This document shows positions 9,398-18,607 of a DNA stretch of 64,000 nt, in pieces. Location of the stretch: positions 124,001 to 188,000 of the forward strand of contig CAZQOQ010000002.1 in NCBI GenBank assembly GCA_964595205.1, in the 5' to 3' direction. The stretch is from JADKIH01 sp964595205. GTDB taxonomy: Bacteria; Bacteroidota; Bacteroidia; AKYH767-A; 2013-40CM-41-45. Position 1 is the first letter of the stretch; each line of letters begins with the position of its first letter. The notes under the pieces are model-generated. The model made no database searches. It saw only the letters and a list, made by a program, of their open reading frames with translations, and was not told the origin of the DNA. The position numbers were made by a program, and so were the translations under genes.

Positions 9398-10315
9398 ATG
9401 CGCAAGGCTTTTTCAAATATCATCCAGGAAACAGGCAGAAATAAAGATGTAATCTTTCTGACCGGCGACCTGGGATACAATGCTTTCGAAAATATCAGCG
9501 AAAGCATGGGAGATCGCTTTATCAATATGGGCGTTGCGGAACAAAACATGATCGGTGTTGCGGCAGGACTTGCACATCGGGGGTTCAAAGTCTTTTGTTA
9601 CAGCATCGCTCCGTTTATAACCTATCGCTGCCTGGAACAAATCCGTATCGATGTTTGTTTTCACAAGCTGCCTGTGTTTATCGTAGGTAATGGAGGCGGA
9701 TATGGGTATGGAATCATGGGTGCCACGCATCACGCAATCGAAGATCTGGCCTGCATGAGCAGTTTGCCGGACATGACCTGTTATGTTCCCGCCTTTCTTG
9801 AGGATGTTGATTTATCCGTCAGGGAGATCCTCGATAAGAAAAAACCCGCTTATCTCCGGCTGGGCCTGGGAAAGAAAAATCCATTTGCCAGCGTCAGCAA
9901 CATAGAATCCATTTCGGAAATAAACGCTTCCGAAAAATCAGGATTGACCATCGTAGCCATAGGGCCCGTAATGAATAACGTAATCGAAGCGATTGAAAAA
10001 GAATCTCTGAAAGAAAACGTCGATCTCTTTGCTGTTAAGAAAATTCCTTTCGACAGGATTTCAGAAAAATTAAAATCGAGCCTGCAAAAGACTAAAAAAC
10101 TGTTGCTGGTTGAAGAACATGTTTCGAGAGGAGGACTATCGGAACACGTTTCATTAAAGCTCCTTGAAGAATCTATTCAACTGGAGAAACTGAGATCACT
10201 CCATGCGCTTGGCTACCCGAATACACTTTACGGCGACCAGAATTATCATCTTGAACAATCCGGTTTAGATCCTGTAAATATTTTAAAGACTATTCATAGC
10301 TTGCTGGAAAATTGA
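9398..10315 (+). CDS. Transketolase-like, C-terminal subunit
   Basis: 305 aa containing the pyrimidine-binding domain (TGDLGYNAF, INMGVAEQNMIGVAAGLA with the conserved Glu that activates TPP, GATHHAIEDLACM) and the C-terminal transketolase domain. It complements the preceding gene, giving the split two-subunit architecture. The stop overlaps nothing but lies two bases before the next ATG, indicating tight co-translation. Confidence 0.88.
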   Translation: MRKAFSNIIQETGRNKDVIFLTGDLGYNAFENISESMGDRFINMGVAEQNMIGVAAGLAHRGFKVFCYSIAPFITYRCLEQIRIDVCFHKLPVFIVGNGGGYGYGIMGATHHAIEDLACMSSLPDMTCYVPAFLEDVDLSVREILDKKKPAYLRLGLGKKNPFASVSNIESISEINASEKSGLTIVAIGPVMNNVIEAIEKESLKENVDLFAVKKIPFDRISEKLKSSLQKTKKLLLVEEHVSRGGLSEHVSLKLLEESIQLEKLRSLHALGYPNTLYGDQNYHLEQSGLDPVNILKTIHSLLEN

Positions 10316-10317
10316 AC

Positions 10318-12303
10318 ATGGAAAATTCGATCGACAAAGAAATTCTTGCACTCAAGGGACCCATTTTTATTTTCGGGGCCAGCGGCTTCATTGGTGCGAA
10401 TCTACTGGAGACCATTCTGAAATACAGGAAAGACTGTTATGCGATTACCCATGAAATCAAACGAGCATGGCGACTGAAACTTCTTAACCTGAATCCGGAA
10501 AACATTTTGTTCTGCGACATACTTTTCAAGAATTCTGTCCAGCAGATCTTTGACAAGTACAGGCCGCAGACTATTTTCAATCTCGCTGCCTATGGCGCAT
10601 ATTCCAAACAGAATCAGAACAACCTCATCTACGAGACAAACATTCTCGGCACCTTCAACATTTTAGAAGAATGCAGGCGAAACGGCATCAGCGCTTATGT
10701 TCATGCAGGCAGCAGTTCGGAGTATGGTTTCAATTGTGAGAATCCGAAAGAGTCTGACGAACTCCTTCCCAACAGTCATTATTCAGTTTCTAAGATTTCC
10801 GCCGGATACCTGATGAAATATTACGCAAAGCTTCACCGGGTTCCCTGCGTTAACCTGAGATTGTATTCCGTTTATGGTCCATGGGAAGAACCGGACCGTC
10901 TCATCCCGGTGTTGGTTGACCACGCGCGGCAAAAAAAACTCCCGCCATTGGTCTCTCCGGATATCAGCCGTGACTTTGTTTATACGGAAGACTGCATCGA
11001 GGCCTTCGTAAAATCAGCGCTTCACATGGATGAATCCTTCTATGGCGAATCCGTGAATATTGGCACAGGTAAGAAAACAACGATGAGTGAATTGGTCGAC
11101 ACGGCTATTCAGTTATTCAGCGTTTCAATTAAACCTGTCTGGGGAAGTATGCAGAACCGGAAATGGGACCTGCAAAACTGGTATGGAAATTATGACAAAG
11201 CGAAAAGACTCTTTCACTGGGAACCCACTACATCGTTGAATGAAGGCCTTCTAAAAACAAGCCAGTGGCAGGAAAGTGTCGATTATCATTCATCGATACT
11301 CCCGGCATTCTCTGCGCCCAAGAAGGTAATCAAGATCAGTTGCGTCATCGCCTGTTATAAGGATGCCCAGGCCATACCATTCATGTATGAAAGGCTAACT
11401 AAAATGTTTGCTGAAATAAAGACGCGCTATGAAATAATTTTTGTGAACGATGCATCTCCTGATAATACCGAACAGGTACTGCAGGAAATCTGCCAGAAAG
11501 ATGCAAACGTTTTGGCCATCACTCATTCGAGGAATTTCGGTTCTCAATCCGCTTTCCTTAGCGGCATGGAGATCTCAACCGGCGATGCAGTAGTATTGCT
11601 CGATGGCGATTTGCAGGATCCGCCGGAAATCATTCCTGAGTTTTATAAAAAATGGCTCGAAGGCTTTGAAGTTGTTTATGGAAGAAGGATCAAACGCGAA
11701 GCCAGCCGCCTCATGAATATCAGCTATAAATTGTTCTACAGGCTTTTCAGCAATTTGTCGTACATTAAAATCCCACGCGATGCAGGCGACTTCTCGATGA
11801 TGGATAGAAAGGTAGTCAACGAACTCATCAATCTTTCTGAGAAGGATTTATTTTTACGAGGACTTCGAGCCTGGGTAGGATTCAAGCAAACCGGTGTCGA
11901 CTATGTAAGGCCTGAGCGAATGTTTGGCGTAAGCACTAACAACCTCAGGAAAAATATCTGGTGGGCAAAAAAAGCGATCTTCTCTTTTAGCTTCACCCCG
12001 CTGGAATTTTTAGGTTATGCGGGACTCATTCTCACCGGCATATCGTTCTTTGCGATCTTTCTTCAGATTATTGCAAAAATCATGTACCCCGATATACCGC
12101 ATGGTATTACGACCATCATCGTACTGGTCTTATTCTTTGGCGGAGTCCAGCTCCTTGCTATATCCATCCTGGGCGAATACCTTTCGAAGATCTTCGAAGA
12201 GAGTAAAGGACGGCCAAGATATATCAGGCGTTCTATTATTTACAGAGGCAAGACCCTCGATACATCAACTGAAATTGAAAACCTGGTGAAGGCCATAAAA
12301 TAA
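10318..12303 (+). CDS. Fusion: NAD-dependent epimerase/dehydratase + GT2 glycosyltransferase
   Basis: 661 aa from ATG 10318 (an in-frame TTG six bases earlier overlaps the previous stop and is less likely). Residues ~15-325 are an extended SDR: FGASGFIGANL nucleotide fold, GSSSEYG, and the catalytic YSVSK. Residues ~338-560 are a family-2 glycosyltransferase (SCVIACYKD, VNDASPDNT, LLDGDLQDPPE), followed by two C-terminal membrane helices as in DPM/GtrB-type polyprenyl-phosphate glycosyltransferases. The fusion suggests one protein makes the sugar nucleotide and transfers it to a lipid carrier at the inner membrane. The substrate is unknown. Confidence 0.88.
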   Translation: MENSIDKEILALKGPIFIFGASGFIGANLLETILKYRKDCYAITHEIKRAWRLKLLNLNPENILFCDILFKNSVQQIFDKYRPQTIFNLAAYGAYSKQNQNNLIYETNILGTFNILEECRRNGISAYVHAGSSSEYGFNCENPKESDELLPNSHYSVSKISAGYLMKYYAKLHRVPCVNLRLYSVYGPWEEPDRLIPVLVDHARQKKLPPLVSPDISRDFVYTEDCIEAFVKSALHMDESFYGESVNIGTGKKTTMSELVDTAIQLFSVSIKPVWGSMQNRKWDLQNWYGNYDKAKRLFHWEPTTSLNEGLLKTSQWQESVDYHSSILPAFSAPKKVIKISCVIACYKDAQAIPFMYERLTKMFAEIKTRYEIIFVNDASPDNTEQVLQEICQKDANVLAITHSRNFGSQSAFLSGMEISTGDAVVLLDGDLQDPPEIIPEFYKKWLEGFEVVYGRRIKREASRLMNISYKLFYRLFSNLSYIKIPRDAGDFSMMDRKVVNELINLSEKDLFLRGLRAWVGFKQTGVDYVRPERMFGVSTNNLRKNIWWAKKAIFSFSFTPLEFLGYAGLILTGISFFAIFLQIIAKIMYPDIPHGITTIIVLVLFFGGVQLLAISILGEYLSKIFEESKGRPRYIRRSIIYRGKTLDTSTEIENLVKAIK

Positions 12304-12307
12304 TTTT

Positions 12308-13048
12308 ATGAAAGAAGGATTCAGGCCGATTTCCCATGCACCGCCGGATACGTTTATCAATAAAATTAAATTCTATGGAAGAATGATTCTGGATCTGCAG
12401 GCACTGACTGTATACCGGGACATAAAAAAAACCATCCCTCATTTCAGCGGGAACATCCTTGATGTCGGATGCGGGCAATCACCATTTAAATTTTTACTAA
12501 ACCCTTCTGCGACAAAATACTTTGGCATTGACATCGTTGATGCCGAAAAGTTTGATTATAAAAATTCGCTTATAACCCCATTCAACGGTGAAGATATTCC
12601 TTTCAGGGATGATGAATTCGGTGGTGTCATCTGCACAGAAGTTCTTGAGCACGTGGAGAATTACCAGAAACTCATTAATGAAATACATCGTGTCATGAAA
12701 AAAGATGGAGAAGCAATAATTACCATCCCATGGAGTGCACGCTATCATTACATCCCATACGATTTTTTCCGTTACACGCCCAGCAGCCTGAAAACCATGT
12801 TCCGGAATTTTTCGGAAGTCAGGATCAGAAATCGCGGAACTGATATTGCAAACATTGCAAACAAAGTAATCGTCCTGTGGTTCAGAAATCTTTTTCCTTC
12901 ACAAGCCTGGAAGTGGGTCTTCGTTCCCGTTTGGATTGTGCTCTCCCCTATCCTGTTATTCGTTGTATTGCTGGCACATCTTTCTCTCTGGTTTAACTGG
13001 GGAAGCTCGGATGACCCGCTTGGCTACACGATCGCAGTGAAGAAATAA
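12308..13048 (+). CDS. Class I SAM-dependent methyltransferase with C-terminal membrane segment
   Basis: 246 aa. SAM motif I ILDVGCGQSPFK near residue 55; motif II/III region FGIDIVDAE and GVICTEVLEHVENY; last ~50 residues hydrophobic (VFVPVWIVLSPILLFVVLL), a probable membrane anchor. Last gene of the rightward glycan operon, four bases after the fusion gene. Likely methylates a sugar or lipid intermediate; substrate not determinable. Confidence 0.82.
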   Translation: MKEGFRPISHAPPDTFINKIKFYGRMILDLQALTVYRDIKKTIPHFSGNILDVGCGQSPFKFLLNPSATKYFGIDIVDAEKFDYKNSLITPFNGEDIPFRDDEFGGVICTEVLEHVENYQKLINEIHRVMKKDGEAIITIPWSARYHYIPYDFFRYTPSSLKTMFRNFSEVRIRNRGTDIANIANKVIVLWFRNLFPSQAWKWVFVPVWIVLSPILLFVVLLAHLSLWFNWGSSDDPLGYTIAVKK

Positions 13049-13060
13049 CGATGAGCCGGA

Positions 13061-13768
13061 CTACTTTTCCGCTTCAATAAAGATTGATTGCGACATCACC
13101 CGGAGCCCCGGCACCTTCTCGGCAAAATTTCCAAAACTAATCAGAGGCTTCACCAGGAATTCCGGAACTCCCGGAAGTAAAAAATCCCTGAAAGTAACAT
13201 GAATGTTCCGGTAACCTGCATTTAATAATTTACCGACAATGTATTTTTTAGAAAATGCCATCTCATCCGGCTCCAGTCTGAATTTTTTCCTGAAATAAGA
13301 ATTCCTGAAAATCAGATAAGCCATCGGGTTCTGAACGTTTGGCTCCATGAATATGATCTTACCGTTTTCGCTGAGTAACGAACGGATATTTACGAGTGCT
13401 TCATCCAGGTGATAATACAGGTGATGTAATATTCCATTACCCGTGATGTAATCGAATTTTTTATTCTTCAGATCATCGGGCTTGTTGAAATCCAAAACGC
13501 CGAAACTAAGATTTGGCAGTTTGTACTTCGTCCGTGCTTCATCGATAAAAGGAACACAAAGATCAATACCCAACACCTGCATCTTACTGTGTTCGGCGAA
13601 GTAATTAGCTGCACGACCGGTACCGCAGCCGATTTCAAGCACCGACTTTTCCCCTTTCGTATCCATCTTTTCCAGTACCATTTGCGCCCTCCTGAATCCG
13701 CGAATACGGGTCGCCTCGCTCTCCACCCAGATCTGATTATATCCTCTGTCGTCTGTTACATTCTTCAT
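13061..13768 (-). CDS. Class I SAM-dependent methyltransferase
   Basis: 235 aa. SAM motif I VLEIGCGTGRAANYF near residue 40, post-I LGIDLCVPFI, and the FDYITGNGILHHLYYH acceptor region, of the Methyltransf_11/25 type. It converges with the previous methyltransferase, 12 bases apart. Downstream (leftward) no partner exists; it may still belong functionally to the glycan locus. Confidence 0.82.
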   Translation of the reverse strand: MKNVTDDRGYNQIWVESEATRIRGFRRAQMVLEKMDTKGEKSVLEIGCGTGRAANYFAEHSKMQVLGIDLCVPFIDEARTKYKLPNLSFGVLDFNKPDDLKNKKFDYITGNGILHHLYYHLDEALVNIRSLLSENGKIIFMEPNVQNPMAYLIFRNSYFRKKFRLEPDEMAFSKKYIVGKLLNAGYRNIHVTFRDFLLPGVPEFLVKPLISFGNFAEKVPGLRVMSQSIFIEAEK

Positions 13769-13805
13769 ATTTCAACTGTGCGGTTCGAAAAAAAATAATA
13801 CGGCG

Positions 13806-16253
13806 TTAAACTGCCGGCCTCCTTCGCCTGAAAAAAATAAGCAATACATATACAATTAGTCCGGCAACGGAAAGGATAGCACCCTCTTTTACATACCTGG
13901 GATAGAAGTCAAGGCTTATCTCGTGAATACCCGGGCCTAATAATAATCCCATAAAACCGCTGTTCACCAATTTCAACTCCTCCGGTTTGCCATCCACTGT
14001 GGCCGTCCAGCCCTTATCGAATGGGATTGAAAAAAACAAAAGTTTATTTTCCTTTAAATCAATCTTCCCCCTGATATGACTCTCGCTGCTTTCAGTCATC
14101 TGCATTGATTCTGATTTCAACATGCCTACATCAGACGTAAGCGTATCGAATAAATAATTGTTTGTCGTGTCCGTCATGCTGTAGCTCCTGAACTGCTTGA
14201 AATTCTGTTCAAGCGAGTCGTCAACAACAAAAGCATTCAGGAGTGTGATGTTTCTCTGAATCATCGACATCTTTTTGAAATCGGATCTCTTCACATATTC
14301 ATTATAAGTAAAACCGAGCGGCAATGTGTTTTTATTCCGGAAGAGTTTAACATCCTGGACCTGTGCGATCGAATCGAAAGTGGAGTACATAAACCTGTTA
14401 TCGGTATTCTTGCTCAGGCTGTACTTGACGCTGCCAAACGATTCCAGCATCGGCCATCCCCTGAGTCCGGCCGCCCAACGTGTCTGTGACTCATCACTAC
14501 CGTTTATTATTCCAACATCTTCGAGGAACCGGATGTAATATTTCTGGTTAAACGAATAATAACAGGAGGTCCCTTTGTAATTTTGAATGAGTGCATCATT
14601 CAGGCTGGCATGAACAGCGGGACCGGAACCATAATATTTGTCGATGCGATACCAGCTCACGTCTGACTTTTTCAATGAATCGATTATATCAACTGAATAA
14701 TCATTATAACCGGTTCTTTGATGCATTTCCTTATCTGTTACCGGAGTTCGTTTGTTTACCGTTATATGAGATAGGTAAGAAAGCTCGATTACCAAAGTAA
14801 TCAGGATGATTAACTGAATATTGAATCTGAATTTACCGGAGGAAAATCCGGCAAGCATCACCGAGTAAGCAACCAGGAACAATGTAATAAAACTACGCAG
14901 GTCCTTCTCTACCGGATTCGCACCCGGGAAATACGGGTAGTAAAGCATAATGAGAAGAACGATGAATGTAACGATCAAGACGGGAACATTAATTTTAAAA
15001 TTCGCCTGCATTTCCTGCAATGCATTCATTGCAGTAATGATGAGAGCAAATGAAACGAAGAAGGAATAAGCCCTGTAATAGTCTCCGCTGAATAGCCAGA
15101 ATGCATGTCTGAAATACGGGAATATTACCGGCAGGATCCAGACGGCGATAAATATAGAGTAGATGATTTTTTTCCGCTTATCGAGATAACTGAATACCTG
15201 TGGAACGAGTAACAGTGTTATTAAGCCACAATAAAGTAATGGCGCCTCGAGATAATTGTATGCGCCTTTAAATGCCAGGCCAGTTCCCAATAAATCACTC
15301 GAGAACAGTCGCATGATGGCTGTTACATTATTATTTCCGTCTGCAAGACTCAGCAATGGAATTGAGGACAACTTGTTGAAATACGAAGACTCACCTGACA
15401 CGCGCGGGCTCTCAATCAGTTGTAATGCATTACTGAAGAAAAACACACCGCTCATTGCCACACCCAGTAAACTCAGGCCAAAAAGCTTTAGCAACAGGAA
15501 AGAAAATTGCCTGAAGTCCCACTCCTTTTCTTGGAAATACCTGAATAACACATACACCAGGAAGAATACACCGTACAAATAAAGGTTGAAAGGCATGGAT
15601 GCACTGATGAGCAGGATAGCGACCGGGAACAACAACCATTTATTATGAATGAACAAACGTTCGAACGAATACAGAAGCAATGCGGCGCAAAAAGCCTCGT
15701 AGGTAAAAATATACCATCCGCTTCCCAGGATCATGAAGCCGCAAAATGAAAAAATCAACCCGCCAACAACACTCACGAATGCCGACATGCGAATTGTCCT
15801 CAGATACAGGTAAAAGAATAATCCGCCCAGAATGATCTTAATAAATTCAATGTAAATTATTCCGTAAGGAAGACTCTCCTTACTCATTGCATAGAGAATG
15901 AAATCGAATGGATCCCTTACGATGAATGGAAAAATGTTTTGCCCCATTCCCTGGCTGAATGACCATTTTGGCATTCCCTCAGTCCTCAGGTAATCATGAA
16001 TAAATTGCAGTTGAGGCAAACTGAAGTTAACCGTGTCACTGCCAATATCCTTAAAGAGGTATAGATTTTTAAAAGTGAGATAATTCCAGAACACAATAAA
16101 TCCCGTGAAAAGCGCCAGTCCCAAAAATAAGTACAGGCCCTTACGTCCTTCAAAATATTTTTCGAATGAAATTTCAGCGGCTTTCGAAACTTTCTCTTTT
16201 GAAAAGGTCTTAACGGGTGCGGGGCCTTTCTTACCGGGCTTTTTACTCGTCAT
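13806..16253 (-). CDS. YfhO-like polytopic membrane protein
   Basis: 815 aa. A basic cytoplasmic N-terminus is followed by about a dozen membrane helices (residues ~37-490), then a soluble extracytoplasmic domain with a last helix and an RRRR tail. Pattern and length fit the YfhO / bacterial membrane protein family, linked in Gram-positives to lipoteichoic-acid glycosylation and generally GT-C-like. In this locus a role in moving sugar from a lipid carrier is plausible but inferred. Confidence 0.75.
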   Translation of the reverse strand: MTSKKPGKKGPAPVKTFSKEKVSKAAEISFEKYFEGRKGLYLFLGLALFTGFIVFWNYLTFKNLYLFKDIGSDTVNFSLPQLQFIHDYLRTEGMPKWSFSQGMGQNIFPFIVRDPFDFILYAMSKESLPYGIIYIEFIKIILGGLFFYLYLRTIRMSAFVSVVGGLIFSFCGFMILGSGWYIFTYEAFCAALLLYSFERLFIHNKWLLFPVAILLISASMPFNLYLYGVFFLVYVLFRYFQEKEWDFRQFSFLLLKLFGLSLLGVAMSGVFFFSNALQLIESPRVSGESSYFNKLSSIPLLSLADGNNNVTAIMRLFSSDLLGTGLAFKGAYNYLEAPLLYCGLITLLLVPQVFSYLDKRKKIIYSIFIAVWILPVIFPYFRHAFWLFSGDYYRAYSFFVSFALIITAMNALQEMQANFKINVPVLIVTFIVLLIMLYYPYFPGANPVEKDLRSFITLFLVAYSVMLAGFSSGKFRFNIQLIILITLVIELSYLSHITVNKRTPVTDKEMHQRTGYNDYSVDIIDSLKKSDVSWYRIDKYYGSGPAVHASLNDALIQNYKGTSCYYSFNQKYYIRFLEDVGIINGSDESQTRWAAGLRGWPMLESFGSVKYSLSKNTDNRFMYSTFDSIAQVQDVKLFRNKNTLPLGFTYNEYVKRSDFKKMSMIQRNITLLNAFVVDDSLEQNFKQFRSYSMTDTTNNYLFDTLTSDVGMLKSESMQMTESSESHIRGKIDLKENKLLFFSIPFDKGWTATVDGKPEELKLVNSGFMGLLLGPGIHEISLDFYPRYVKEGAILSVAGLIVYVLLIFFRRRRPAV

Positions 16254-16420
16254 AAAAATGCAGAATAAAGTATATCTAAAGAATAATTAATGAGCATGGA
16301 AATTTCCTTAAATCCATGGGGTACGCAACAAATATAAAAGAATAAACCGGGATTTTGCAATCAATGAGTATTCATGCACATACCGGCAAAACAGGCCGGC
16401 TATTATTTCATCACGAAAAC

Positions 16421-17962
16421 TTAGTTTAACATATAAGTAATTCCAAACAGAATTCCGGTAGAATAATATTTCTGTTTAACTCCGTAGTCGTCTTCAAAAA
16501 CCGAATTCAGGTTGGCCTTAAATAATGGCCGCAGCATCAGCTTCGTCCTGGCACCGGCACGATAATAAACATCAACACCTACCCTCGCATTGATCAAAAA
16601 CTTCCTGAATGATTCGATCTCTTCAAGTGATTCAATTCCTCTTCCATCCTGGCGGAGATAATACCCTTTTTTACCGGTAAGAAACGCGGGAGAAACTCCG
16701 CCTACCACTCCAAAACCCATTCTTCCTTTGTTCAGAGTATATGCAACCTGAATAGGAATTTCGACATAATAAATATGGTTAACTCCATTGTTCTTCGCAA
16801 TGTTCTCATCGTATTTATAAACTTCGGAAGTATCCTGGTCAAAAACAAAGATGCTGTCGGACCTTTGACGGACTGTCTCGAAAAATCGTGTGTTCCCCCA
16901 GATATAAGCCGTATCGGTATCTACAAAATTTGTCAGGAACGATTGCCACACGCTGTTATCGTCTATCTGCAGTTGATTGCTGTATGGATAATAATTGGTC
17001 TCTTCCCCGTATACCGAATATTCAATTCCTGCACTTATACTGAGGGATTTTAAATTGGCAGTAATGCTCAGGCCAATAGAAGGAGCTACAATTGGTTCTT
17101 CTTCGTTTTCGCGGTGCATCAGGTAGTTATTCCATTCCGAGTCGCCCGAAAGAGTTTTCTGAATATAATGTGCGCCTCCGTAAGCACCAATCTCCCACAC
17201 AACATGATTATAAGTACTCTTCCCTGCGGGAACCGGAAACCTGTTCTCATGAACAGAATATATGCTGGCCTCAGTCGGGAGACTTTTCCTTGAAGGACTG
17301 AGAAGAGAAAATGTTTCCTTAGCGCCGGCAGAGAAATTTTCTGCAGGGTAAAATCCACCCGATTGTGATTCGGAACCAGCCGCTAAAACCGAACTGCCTG
17401 ATAGAACTGTTTTCGGATCTGACTTTTTACCCGAGTGAACTCCGGATGATGAATTTCCGGCGGCGGCCGAAGTCATGGGAATTGCACCAACTGAAACTGG
17501 CTTAACCGTTTTGACGGCATTAACAGAAGCTGCCATTGCAGCGTTCGATTGACCGTTTTTAACTATGCCCGGTGAATTAAAACCATTTTTATTATTTTGA
17601 TTAATATCTTCTGATGGCTGTGACTTTTTATTTCCAGTGGTATTGAGTTGATTATTTTTATTATTTATGATTGATTTGTTTTCGATCAGTGTGTTGACAT
17701 TTTTATCATTATTATCGTTATGAACGGAATTAGAAAGTCCGGGCTGACTAACTGCCTCGCCGGCATGAACAGATTTTCCATCATTCATTTTTTCAGATTT
17801 ATTGAAATGTGTTATCATCAGTGTGAGACCGACCATAACGGCAGGGATCAGCACTGACAATGACCAAAGCATAATCCGCTTGTTTCTGAAATGTCTGTTA
17901 AGCATTTTTTCCGCCGCAGCCCATGATTGATCTGCCTGAGGAATGTCTTTCCTGTTCATCAT
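16421..17962 (-). CDS. Membrane-anchored protein with C-terminal outer-membrane-barrel-like domain; putative anti-sigma partner
   Basis: 513 aa. A short cytoplasmic N-terminus (residues 1-32) and one membrane helix (MLWSLSVLIPAVMVGLTLMI) are followed by a long Asn/Ser/Gly-rich low-complexity linker to residue ~250 and a beta-rich C-terminus resembling the outer membrane beta-barrel/PorT-like domain (YGGAHY, GVVGGVSPAF, GILFGITYML). It overlaps the stop of the ECF sigma gene by four bases, the usual place of an anti-sigma factor, although no classical zinc anti-sigma motif is seen. Confidence 0.7.
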   Translation of the reverse strand: MMNRKDIPQADQSWAAAEKMLNRHFRNKRIMLWSLSVLIPAVMVGLTLMITHFNKSEKMNDGKSVHAGEAVSQPGLSNSVHNDNNDKNVNTLIENKSIINNKNNQLNTTGNKKSQPSEDINQNNKNGFNSPGIVKNGQSNAAMAASVNAVKTVKPVSVGAIPMTSAAAGNSSSGVHSGKKSDPKTVLSGSSVLAAGSESQSGGFYPAENFSAGAKETFSLLSPSRKSLPTEASIYSVHENRFPVPAGKSTYNHVVWEIGAYGGAHYIQKTLSGDSEWNNYLMHRENEEEPIVAPSIGLSITANLKSLSISAGIEYSVYGEETNYYPYSNQLQIDDNSVWQSFLTNFVDTDTAYIWGNTRFFETVRQRSDSIFVFDQDTSEVYKYDENIAKNNGVNHIYYVEIPIQVAYTLNKGRMGFGVVGGVSPAFLTGKKGYYLRQDGRGIESLEEIESFRKFLINARVGVDVYYRAGARTKLMLRPLFKANLNSVFEDDYGVKQKYYSTGILFGITYMLN

Positions 17963-18543
17963 TGTAAAACAGATTTATGAATCAACACTTTTTTTTTCCA
18001 CTCGTTTTCCAAAAGCTCCCTGAGTTTCTTTCTTGCATTATGCAGATGAGCCTTGGATGTTCCTGAGGAAATTTTCAACATGTCGGCAATCTCATCGTGT
18101 CCATAACCGTCGATAACAAACAGGTTAAAGACTGTACGGGTCATGTGAGATAACTGACCGATTGCCAAAAGTATTTCTTCAAGTTTTTCTTTTTCGAATA
18201 CCGGATCAGAAAAAAGATTCAGGTCATCCGAGTCATTCAGTTCCCTGTAATCAAGATTCTCCCTGTGTTTGACGTTCTTTCTGAATTCATCAATCACATG
18301 ATTGATTGCAATTCTCCGGGTCCACAGATCAAAGGGAACGGTATCTTTTTTCTTCAGATAGCTTCCCATGTTTTTGATCATCTTCAGAAAGATCATATTC
18401 AGGGAAGACTGCATGTCTTCTGAATTTATATAATATCTCCTGCATACCGATACTAAAAAGGGAAAGCACATTTTGTACAATTCATAATGTGCCTGCCTTT
18501 TGTCTTTTCGACATTGTTCGAGTAAGTCGGCAGATGGGTTCAT
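17959..18543 (-). CDS. ECF-type RNA polymerase sigma factor
   Basis: 194 aa. Region 2 spans residues ~25-95 (SSLNMIFLKMIKNM, LWTRRIAINHVIDEFRK) and region 4 ~125-185 (LSHMTRTVFNLFVIDGYGHDEIADML, then SSGTSKAHLHNARKKL). Group 4 sigma factors direct RNA polymerase to a small regulon, usually held by a co-transcribed membrane anti-sigma factor; the overlapping downstream gene fits. This is a host factor, distinct from the prophage sigma-like protein. Confidence 0.92.
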   Translation of the reverse strand: MNPSADLLEQCRKDKRQAHYELYKMCFPFLVSVCRRYYINSEDMQSSLNMIFLKMIKNMGSYLKKKDTVPFDLWTRRIAINHVIDEFRKNVKHRENLDYRELNDSDDLNLFSDPVFEKEKLEEILLAIGQLSHMTRTVFNLFVIDGYGHDEIADMLKISSGTSKAHLHNARKKLRELLENEWKKKVLIHKSVLQ

Positions 18544-18557
18544 TTTCTAACAGAAAT

Positions 18558-18581
18558 AGGATGAGGCTCGCGCCTCATCCT
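18558..18581 (-). terminator. Hairpin terminator after PKD-repeat gene
   Basis: AGGATGAGGC/GCCTCATCCT: a 10-bp perfect stem with a 4-base loop, between the stop of the PKD gene (18608) and the ECF start (18543). A T-tract follows on both strands (TTTT on +, ATTTCT on -), so it may act both ways. Confidence 0.75.
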
Positions 18582-18607
18582 TTTCAAACTTAACAACATT
18601 TACACAA

